The position numbers and the translations under genes are program-made. The notes under the pieces are model-generated. The model was not told where the DNA came from. It worked only from the letters and a program-made list of their open reading frames with translations, and did no database searches. From NCBI GenBank assembly GCA_033439255.1, contig CM065885.1:124001-188000 (forward strand): DNA of 64,000 nucleotides. Direction: 5' to 3'. The DNA comes from Hericium rajendrae. Lineage: Eukaryota; Basidiomycota; Agaricomycetes; Russulales; Hericiaceae. Below are positions 46,011 to 55,077 of this stretch, piece after piece (within the stretch, counting starts at the first letter, position 1; each line of letters opens with the position of its first letter).

Positions 46011-46389
46011 ATGATTAGTACGAAAAGAGATAAAAGATATTGCTTTTACTTACCTTGAGGTCCTCAACACAGTTCCTAGTCCCGCTAACGCATTCGAGTC
46101 GTCGATTGAAGGAACGGAAGACGGAGGAAAATGGGGTGGAGGATGAGGAAAGATGGGGAGATGGCTGGAGGGACGACAAAGATAGTCGAACTTCGACGCG
46201 CATTCAGTGCTTCAGCCACCGAACGCGCGGTGCGAAGTTGTCCAAGCCTCCGTAAATCAAATAAAATGGTAAAAATTGAGACAAAAACACTACTGCTACG
46301 GAATGTATGGTAAATCAAACTGAATGAGACTACTAGGTATGCACAGTGGGATGTATCCCTGGGCAGCAAGCTCGACTTATCAAAATCTA

Positions 46390-46480
46390 CCAGCCCAGTC
46401 CCTGACGCGCCGCACGGCAGTCCCCGGCAGCCACGATTCCCGGCTTCGTCCGGGACTCGTATATAAGGCTCGCGCGACGC
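46390..46480 (+). promoter_or_regulatory. TATA region of element D
   Basis: TATATAAGGCTCGCGCGACG at 46460-46479 on the plus strand, preceded by CCCGGCAGCCACGATTCCCGG; same block as in C, E and F. A pyrimidine-rich leader with repeated CTCGTCGTTGCT follows, then an AAGGTAAGTTT donor near 46611-46616. Confidence 0.6.
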
Positions 46481-46709
46481 GCGTTGCCTCTTGCTCTTTA
46501 ATCCCCACCATCTCTTGCCACGTCGATGCTTCGTCGTCGTTGCTTGTTCACTCGTCGTCATTGCTCGCTCGCTCATCATCGCACTCGCTCGTCGTTGCTA
46601 TATTTATTAAGGTAAGTTTATATTCCTAATCTCTTATGTCTTGTGCTAATGTCTTCATACTTGTAAGCTTTGTCTTGTCTTATACTAATGTCTTCAAATT
46701 GTCTTGTAG

Positions 46710-46730
46710 ATTTTCGCTTTTGTGTGTTAG
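46710..46730 (+). other. microexon with ATTTTCGCTTTT, element D
   Basis: Preceded by a ~47-nt intron-like segment (GTAAGC...TACTAATG...TTGTAG, about 46663-46709) and followed by GGTTAGTAAG. Another AAATTTTCGCATTTT segment after CCTTAG lies at about 46791-46806, again preceded by TACTAATG. Confidence 0.55.
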
Positions 46731-47459
46731 GTTAGTAAGCTTTTATATGTTATCTTTGTTATCTTTTAATACTAATGTCTTTTTCCTTAGAAATTTTCGC
46801 ATTTTGTAGTTCTGACAAGTCTTATAATGTTTTATATTAATCTTCACTAATGCTATATTATCTTAGATGTTCCTAATATTTATTATCTTGTATTATATAA
46901 TATAATGTTGTACTATATTGTTATGTTGTAGTTAGTCAATAAAATATCTTGCTATTCTTTATCTTTTGTGTGATCTTCATGAATTGTCTACTTAATCAAT
47001 ATGTAGATATGTGTAGAATTTTATTAAGTCTAGTATGACTATAAATTCATATTATAACATTGTAATCTATTATGAATATGTAGAGTACTCAGCTAATTGT
47101 AACCACCAGAGCATCTATAGTATCTGTAGTGAATATAATCTATATAGCTATTCTCATAACTCTATAGCTATGTCTTGTAGCTCTATAGTTATCATAGCTA
47201 TCTCTTATAGCTCTATAGCTATCATAGCACTCTATAGCTATCCTAAGTAGCTCTATAGCACTCTATAGATGACCCCCTTCTATGGCCATCTATAGAATAG
47301 GTGGCATAGCTATGGCCCTATGACATTTATATAATCTATATAGAGCTCTATAGCCATGTGGATTTTCTCAGATGTATTTATTGATTGCCCAGAGTAAAGT
47401 CTAGAAACGTACCATGAAAATATACCATGGTGACTGCCTTGCCACGATCCCAAACGTCC

Positions 47460-50400
47460 TCACTCAGTGTCATGCTCGTCGCTCGAAGACGAGGACACAT
47501 CGGAGTCCGAGATGATTGCCCTGCTCTTCGGCCTCTTTCCCCTTCGAGAACGGTCTTTGCCCTTTCGAGTCGTCCCTTTGTCCTTGCGCGTGGCTCTCGG
47601 CTTCACATGGCCAGACTCGACCTTCTCCTTGTACGCGAGCTTGCGTGCATTCCAGTCCTCGTTGGAGAGGATCTCCCACCGGCACTCCCGGTCGCGCAAA
47701 GCCTTCAGCATGCGCGAGAGGCGAAAACTGGAGTTGATGTCGGTGATGGGACCCACTTTCGCCTTGGGCCATCCAACGAGCTCCACACCAGTCTCGACGA
47801 CGAGTTTATCGTAGTGCACGTACTGCATACATCAGGAAAATGTAGAGGTGCTACATAGCTCTATCAGAGTTATATAGAGTTCCTAGAGCCATAGCATTGC
47901 CCTTTACTCCATAGCCTATATAGCCAAGGAGGGATGCTATATAGTGCTATAGAGATCAAGAGAGATACTATAAAGTGCTATCATAGCTATCATAGCTGAC
48001 TATACAGCTATGATAGGATACATAGCTATAGAAGCTATAAAAGCTATATCATTGATGTAAGCTATATTCACAAGATAGACTTGACACATCTATACAAGCA
48101 ATAGACTCTATTTACACTATTCAATCTACAATTAGATAACAAACAAAATTCTATATATTTAATAAAAGATCACATCAATAGCTTAAAGTCAATCATATTA
48201 TTGATCAAAACATAATTTTATTTATTTACTCTATTTAACTACAACATAATAGAACTAATAAACATTACATAAAGCTATGGAATTTTAAATACAAACACTA
48301 CAAAAAGATAAGCATTAGCTAAAGTCAATACAAAAGATCACAAACAAACTTACCTTAAGTAACAAAAAAGCGAAAATCTAATAAGTATACACATACTAGT
48401 GAGTGACACAACAACCGAAGACTAAAGGTGAACTTACCAAAGCATTAGAAAAGCAAAAATCTATTAAGATAATACTTAGTATTAGTATAAGAATAAGAAA
48501 GAAAATAATAGCAACTGTACCTTAAAAATGACGAGCAGAGATAACAACGAGCAGATGACGATGAGCAAACGACGACAAGCAGACAACGACGAGCAGACAA
48601 CGACGAGCAGAGATGACGACGTGGCAGAAGAGATTGTTGTGGTTGAGAGGAAAGAGACGACGCGTCGCGCGTGCCTTATAAGGCTGAGCCCGGACGTGCC
48701 CGGTCGGAGCCGCAAATGTGGCTGCCGGGCGCTGCCGAGAGCCGCGAGAAAGGCTAGGAATTAGACTTGGTTAAGTTGACTTCCCGGGTCACGAGCGTAC
48801 TGTCCGTTAGATATCTAGTTAGCTCATTGATTCTGGTCTTACGAATAATATGTAGAAGCTCCCTTTTTTCTAGATTTATCACGATTTTATTCGACTTTCT
48901 GATGTCGAAGAAAGCTGGGCTCGCGTCAAGTGCTCTGTGGCTGAACTTCGGCACGACTTCCTCACTTTCCTCTCTCCACTCTCACCTTCCTTCACTCAAC
49001 CTCGCTCAAGAGTCAATACACGACGCAAGGCGTCGTTCGACACTCCGATGGGCTAGTAGATGCGGGGAGGGTTGTGTTAGGTAAGTAATTACAATATTCT
49101 TTATCTTTTCGTACTAACAAAGCGAGTATCGCTCGTTTACACGAGCGATACTCGCGCGTTTGTATCTTCGTATCCCGCACCGCCCCATTCCCCTCGACTA
49201 CGACCCCGCCGCGCCCGCTACCACATCTCCCCGACGACGCCACCGACTCAACGCCGCCCACCTCGTCGAGCCTCGTTGCCGTGGCAACGAGGCTCGAGCA
49301 AGTGCAACGCGACACGCGTGACGGCCCCAGCAGTCCGTGCACGCCCGCGCACGGCCTCACAGTGCACGCACAACCCCGCGCCGCCAACAGTGCTTCAGCG
49401 CACAGCGTTGACAGCACAGGCAAGCCCGCGACTGCGCCTCCGCCTGCCTGCTCACGCCTCCGCCTCCGCTTGCCTGCCCACCTCTCCGCCTCCACCTGCC
49501 TGCCCACGGGTTCCGGCACTCCGCCCGCGCCCGCGCGTGTGCATGCCCGCGCCTGCCTCCGGCTGCGCGCGTACGGCCTCGGATGACCCCCGACAGGCAC
49601 GCCCGTGCCCACGCACACCCCCGAGTGCCCAAAGGCACCCATGTACACACCCATGGCCACGCTTGTGACCCCATCGCCGCGTACATGCCCTACCGTCGCG
49701 CGCGCGACCCCACCGTCGCATGCGTGGTCCCGCTGTCGCGCGCACGTCACGCGCGACTCGTGCGTGGCCCGGCTGACTGCGCACGCCCTCGCGCTGCTCG
49801 CACGCCCTCCGTGCTTCGCGCACGTCCCCCGCAACGCGCGGGAGGCTTTGTTGCGTCGCGACGGCCCTTATGTTTCGCGCGTGATGCCGCCTTGCTTCGT
49901 GCATGGCTCCCGCACCTCGCATGTACCCCCGCCGACTCGCGTCTGGCCCCACTGCCCTCACGATGCGCGCGGAGCTTTGCAGCATCGCGCGTGGCCCTCT
50001 CGTTTCGCATGTGTCGCCACCGTGTCGCGCATGGCCGCCATGCTTTGTACACGGCTCCCGCGCCTCGCACGTACCCCCACCGACTCCGCGTGATCCCGCT
50101 GTCCTGACATGGCCCTCGCGACGCGTGCGGGGCTTTGCTGCGTCGCTCACGGCCCTTGCATTTCGCACGTGTGCACAGCTGCCTCGCCTTGCGCATGGCT
50201 GTGCCGTGTCGTGCAAGAGTCTGTGCGCCTCGTGCACATATAGCATTCACTACTGTATTTACTTCTGTGTTGTAGCTACAATGTCATTTAGTAGGAGTTA
50301 ATAAATATATAATTTTTGCCATGCTTTCGAGTGTGCAATATGAAAATTTTGACTGGATGGTTATGGAGTCTAGCTCACTAAATGTAGGGGCCATAGGAGC

Positions 50401-53400
50401 TATAGGGACCATAGCAAGCTGACAAGTTTATATAGCAATCATATCTGCCCCTCAGAAGTATATAGCACTATATAGCTTCCACCTACTGCTATGGAAGATA
50501 TGATAGGTCTCATAGCCCTATATAGCTAAGAAGGGTAGCTACATAGACCTCATAGCACTCTGATAGGGCACATAACCCAACACTGGGCTATGTAGAATTC
50601 CAATTTCCCTGATGTAGACTTCGGCCAAAGATCCTCTGGTGTTCCTTTCTGACTGAGCGCCTCGTCTGGAGTGGGATATCAGAGTAACGAACAGAAGGGA
50701 TACATGGAACACTCACGAAGCCCCTTCGTGATCAACTCTCGGATCGAGCCTTGGGAATCCTCCCGGTTGTGATGCTCGAGATTCCGGATAGTACCTTTCA
50801 GAAGCACGATATGATGCGGCATGTCGACAGTGTGTCAGTTGCTTCTGATCAATGTCACGATGACTGTGAGAACTTACCGGCCAACCCGGACGTGCAGAAG
50901 TTCTCGATCTTCAATGCTAGTTCCTCTGGAGTCTGAGCGAAGAGTGACCCGCATGCCTCAGTAACTTTCGGTGATGCAACAATATGAGTTTCATATGGGC
51001 TCCTCGTCTTTCCCTTCAGAAATAAGACTAAGTACTCCGAGCCCGTACGTTGACCGAGGCTTTTGAGCTGCGGCCGAGTAAAGTCAATGTGGGTCCATGT
51101 ATGCCATTGTAGTGGCTTCCATTTGACGTAGTACGTACCTCAGGCTCGAGCTTCGCGAGCGTCCGATTGAAGTCCCTCGTAATAATCCCTGCTGACACCA
51201 TGTGAGATTGCTCGGTTTCCTTCTCCTGTCGGTCTTGCTCGAGCTCATCCATGAGGGCCTTCTGCTGCTCTTCAGGCAAGTTGCGCCAGTCTATCTGTGC
51301 GACGTGGTGGGAGATGTTTGGTAATGTCTCTCTTCCATCAGTATTGCCGCTGCCCTCCGCGGCTAGTAGATTTAATTAGTTAGCGCAAGCGAAGATAGCA
51401 TGCTGTCATACCAAGCTTCTTCGCTTCATGATGGATGACTGCGTTGTATAGAGTCGGAGCGCGTCGCGTTATCAGAGCACTAGCACCGGCATAGACTTGT
51501 GTTGCAATATCTTTCTTGTCTCTGCGGGAAGGTAATTAAGTACATGGAAACGAGAAGTGAGGGATAGAATAACTTGTCGTGTTCAGCGGCTATTTTTTCT
51601 ACGACGTCGCTCACGGCATGACGACCGGCATGGACATCATGGAATAAAGCTTCTTTGCGGACATGTGTTGCCTGTCTCTGCTGCCGAGCCTTCGTGGCTT
51701 TTTTGAGGTCGATACATCTGAGAAATTTACTACTGGTATATAACACTATGTAGGCTATATAGCTTTCCTAGGTCCATAGCTGTCCTCTTTTCTACATAGC
51801 AGTCTCATAGCAGTCAAGTGACCTATGCATAGCTATCATAGCTTGCCATAGCTACTATAGTATAGAGTCTAAGCTATATAGCTGCTATAGCATAGAGTAC
51901 AAGATATCATAGCTGTCATAGCTATTATAGTATAAAGTAGCTATAGAAGCTATATTATCTATATACTATATCACTATTGTTATATTATCTCTAGCTAGTA
52001 AGATTACTATGCACTCTATGTCACTTCTGTCAAATATGTAGTTCTAACACATATATATATATATATATATATATATTAAATTATTAGCTCAATAGCTTTA
52101 TACATTTTAATCCCAAATATTAAAGACTAAAAAACCATCATATTTTTCACAGAATTTTATTACAAAATATTACAAATATTATACAACCACTACATAACTA
52201 CAAAAGATGACAGGAAAAGCAAAAATATAATCAAAAAAAGATATTAGTATTAGAAGATAATAAAGATAACATCGAGGTTTACCAGACCAACAAAAACGCG
52301 AAACCCTACGAAAGTGTGAAGACATGATACTACTTACCTGATAAGCATACAAAAGTACTATATAACAAGTATGAAATCATTAGCATTAGGCATAAGAGAC
52401 TAAGAATAGAAACTTACCTGAAGAAAGAGATTGACGACGAGGAGCAAGGTAACAACGATAACGAGCAAGGTAGCGGTGACAACGAGCGAGGTAGCGGCGA
52501 CGACGAGCGAGGTAGCGGTGATGATGGTAGTGGCGACGACAAGCGAGGAAGTGATGACAACGAGCGAGGGAGTGACGATGACGAGCGAGCTGAGAACGAT
52601 GAGGAGCTAAGGACGACGACGAAGACGTCGACGTGGCAAGAGATAGTGGGGTTAAAGAGCAAGAGGCAACGCGCGTCGCGCGAGCCTTATATACGAATCC
52701 CGGGCGAAGCCGAGAATCGTGGCTGCCGGGCGCTGCCGAGTGCCGCGTCAGAGGCTAAGTATTAGATTTGGCTAAGTTAACCCTGCTGCCTAGTAATATA
52801 CGGTACTCTTGTTACCAAAGTAGCTCATGTATTCTACTGAGATGAATATTATATAGTTCCCGTTCTTTTTTTGTATTTTTATCTGTTTTATTTGATTTGT
52901 TATGTCTCTTCGCGCGTTTGGTGGCCGAAGCCCCGAGTTGACGCGTTGAGACTTGCCTCTTTTCACCACTCTCCTTCGCGTTACCACCCTCCTTCCCTAT
53001 CTTCGTCCTCTATCGAGCATCAATGCGGCTGGAGTGGGTTTGCAGCAGGCAGAGGACTGTTGGTGAGTAAATAAGTTGTTTTTATCACTACTTCGTACTA
53101 ATATAGAGTGTCGCTCGAAAACGAGCGACACTCGTTCTTTCGACGCCCCCACAACTCCCATCTCCTGTCCCACTTCCCCGTCGTCCCCTTCGCCTTCAAC
53201 CACCCTCACCGCGCTCCCAACGACGTCACCCACGCTCTCTGCTCCCGCAACCCCAACACCCCGCGCCCAAACCATCACTCACCCTCACCCCGATCCCCCT
53301 TTCTGCGCGCACGGCCACGGACGACGCACGGACGACGTTCCGCACCGTCTGTGTGCCGTCAACGACGCACTTACCATATCACTGCCCACCGCGCGCCGTA

Positions 53401-54893
53401 GAGTCCTGTTGCCGTGGCAACGAGACTCTCGGCCTCCCTTCGCTCTCGCCACGCCTCAAGACCCGCCGTGTCACCAGCGCGTCAAACGGCTGCAACGCCC
53501 AAGACTCACGTCCCACGCTCATACCCCACGCCCCAGGACCCACGTTCAACATCCTGGCACGCCGCACCCCGACGCCTCGCACGCGGGCCTTGCACGTCAA
53601 CGCGTTGCTCGTGACCGCGCCGTGGTGCGTGCGCACGGCCAGCGGATGGCCACAGCCCCGCGCGGACGTCGACGCGAGCGATGTGCGTGCGATCGGGGGG
53701 TAGAACGCCAGCGCAGCACGACGTGGGACCTGCATGCAGGCGCGCACGTCGCGCGTGGCCGTGCGCAGGCCCACCGCAGCCCGACGCCTCGCACGCAGGT
53801 TCCGCACATCGCGCCCTATCCCGCCCTCCCACGTGCGGCCATTGTGCCTCGCGCGCGGGCTTTCCGCATCGTGCACGGCTCGCGGCAACGCAATGACGGC
53901 CTCCGCGCCTCGTGCCTCTGGCACGCAGGCCTGCTGCGCCTCGCATATGGGCCCGATGCCTCGCGCACTCCCGCCACGCATCGCGCACATCACTCAACGC
54001 ATCGTGCATGGGCCCGGTGCCCGGTGCCGCCTCCTGCACCCTCCGCGCCCCCGCACACGCCTCCTGCGCTCCGCGCGCCTTGCCCACACGCCCGCGCCTC
54101 GCATACGCGTCCGCAGCAGCACATGCCCTGCGCGCGAGCCTCTGCGTCTCGCACATGCACCTCACACGTCGCGCATTGGCCCACGGCAGCCCAATGCCTC
54201 ACGCACGGGCCCCCGCACCTCGCATATGCCCCATCGCCTCGTGCACGGACCCTGCGGCCCCGTATGAGCCCGAGGCAGTCCAGCGCCCCGCGCACGGCCC
54301 CGTGTCCTGCGTTTCCCGCGCGCAGCCCGCGCTATTGCGCACGGGCCTCGCCAGCATGCGCACTCTCGCGCATGGACCCGGCGCTTCGCACACGGCCATT
54401 GCGTCTCGCGCGCAGAACTGCCGCGTCGCGCACACCAGCCGCGCCCTCGTGCGCGTGCGCGCCTTGTCGCGCCCCGCGAGCGCGCGTGCCGGCCCTGCCT
54501 GTGCACGCCGCGCGTAACTTAGTATACTTATCTGTATTAGTTATAACATTGAATATAATTGATTTTGACCAGGCATCTTTGGTACCTACCTGACTTGATG
54601 TAGCACTAATAGTAATCATAGCTCATCTGATTAAGTATGATAATGCTATATATGTCAAACTGCTAACTATGAAAGCTATGATAACATTATATAGCTATCA
54701 TTATCAGCTATGGAAGCTATGGTAACATTATATAGCTGGCACTACCAGCTATGAAAGCTATGGAAGCTCTCATAGCTCTACATAGCTAGATAAGCAAACT
54801 ATATAGCCCTGATAGCTCAGTCATAGCACTCATAATATAACCTGCAGCTATATATAATTCAGTTTTCTCAGATGTAAAGCGTTCGGGGGGCAT
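47460..54893 (-). CDS. KDZ-2 cargo gene split by elements C and E
   Basis: Minus-strand multi-exon gene. It starts MPPERF at 54893; element E (51715-54874) follows six codons in, and reading resumes as IDLKKATKARQQRQATHVRK at 51712 when one TA is removed. Further exons: KKDIATQVYAGASALITRRA, LPEEQQKALMDELEQDRQEK, LGQRTGSEYLVLFLKGKTR, ALKIENFCTSGLAG. Element C (47830-50614) then intervenes and the last exon reads YVHYDKLVVETGVELVGWPK to a basic/serine-rich C-terminus (SRAIISDSDVSSSSSDEHD). Without C and E the frame looks open. From memory, similar proteins (an HMG-like helical part, a middle domain, a VELVGWP motif and a basic tail) are frequent in agaricomycetes near transposons; the function is unknown to me. 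Confidence 0.78.
48354..48460 (-). other. two microexons of element C
   Basis: 48354-48377 (24 nt) and 48438-48460 (23 nt), both with ATTTT[C/T]GCTTTT at the 5' end, each preceded by TAG and followed by GTAAG on the minus strand. The intron between them would be about 60 nt. Confidence 0.55.
49122..49155 (+). other. hairpin 1 of element C
   Basis: Perfect 15-bp stem GCGAGTATCGCTCGT / ACGAGCGATACTCGC, loop TTAC. Intron 49081-49126 (GTAAGT, TACTAAC, GAG) ends in its 5' arm. Confidence 0.82.
49267..49296 (+). other. hairpin 2 of element C
   Basis: Perfect 14-bp stem CGAGCCTCGTTGCC / GGCAACGAGGCTCG, GT between the arms. Confidence 0.82.
52283..52305 (-). other. microexon of element E
   Basis: 23 nt, GGTTTCGCGTTTTTGTTGG..., exactly bounded by TAG before and GTAAAC after on the minus strand. 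The upstream leader contains tandem GACAACGAGCGAGG-type repeats (about 52430-52570). Confidence 0.5.
53106..53133 (+). other. hairpin 1 of element E
   Basis: Perfect 12-bp stem GAGTGTCGCTCG / CGAGCGACACTC, loop AAAA. The 46-nt intron 53063-53108 (GTGAGT, TACTAAT, GAG) ends in it. Confidence 0.82.
53401..53428 (+). other. hairpin 2 of element E
   Basis: GAGTCCTGTTGCC / GGCAACGAGACTC, GT between; two positions do not pair, so this copy is slightly decayed. Confidence 0.68.
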
Positions 54894-55077
54894 TTTAGCA
54901 TGGACAGGGAGGGGAAAAAAGAGTCCTAAGCCGGGTGGGTGCGGAGGTTGCCTGTTTTCACTTCAGACTCAGAGGTACTAAACAAATGCACGTGATGAAT
55001 AAATCGACCCTTGGCAGCACACCTGGAGATCTCATTACATTTATAAAGTACTGGTTCAAAGTATCGTGCAGTATCTA

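Larger units (their letters stand above)
44367..47374 (-). mobile_element. element D: CATC-family element, 3.0 kb, inverted
   Basis: Ends CATCTGAAAAATCCC and GGATTTTCTCAGATG, flanked by TA on both sides (44365-44366 and 47375-47376). Relative to C, E and F it lies in opposite orientation: the GC-rich tail (about 44760-45960) and hairpins are read on the minus strand, the microexon side (about 46490-46900) on the plus strand. Both arms (44390-44690 and 47080-47360) are dense in TAGCTATA-like words. No credible protein. Confidence 0.88.
47830..50614 (+). mobile_element. element C: CATC-family element, 2.8 kb
   Basis: Ends CATCAGGAAAATG and AATTTCCCTGATG, TA duplicated (47828-47829 and 50615-50616). 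Inserted in an exon of the KDZ-2 cargo gene, so the empty site can be read exactly. Left arm TAGCTATA-rich and closely related to that of F; microexons 48354-48377 and 48438-48460 (minus); TATA block near 48675; intron 49081-49126; hairpins 49122-49155 and 49267-49296; GC-rich tail about 49300-50220; right arm 50370-50600. Confidence 0.9.
51715..54874 (+). mobile_element. element E: CATC-family element, 3.2 kb
   Basis: Ends CATCTGAGAAATTTAC and CAGTTTTCTCAGATG, TA duplicated (51713-51714 and 54875-54876). Inserted at the seventh codon of the KDZ-2 cargo gene. Contains a (TA)n run near 52050-52074, microexon 52283-52305 (minus; GGTTTCGCGTTTTTG variant), TATA near 52687, intron 53063-53108, hairpins 53106-53133 and 53401-53428, GC-rich tail to about 54515, and TAGCTATA-rich arms. 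Confidence 0.9.

Noticed and set aside
47830-50614. Tc1/mariner origin for C, D and E because of the TA duplication
   Set aside because: F duplicates CC and A2 duplicates AA with the same kind of ends, so TA is not required; no DDE/D mariner gene is seen.
53076-54593. 505-aa plus-strand ORF in element E
   Set aside because: It starts inside the predicted intron, runs through both hairpins and the CpG-rich tail, and overlaps ORFs in other frames; no conserved protein relation to the other elements.
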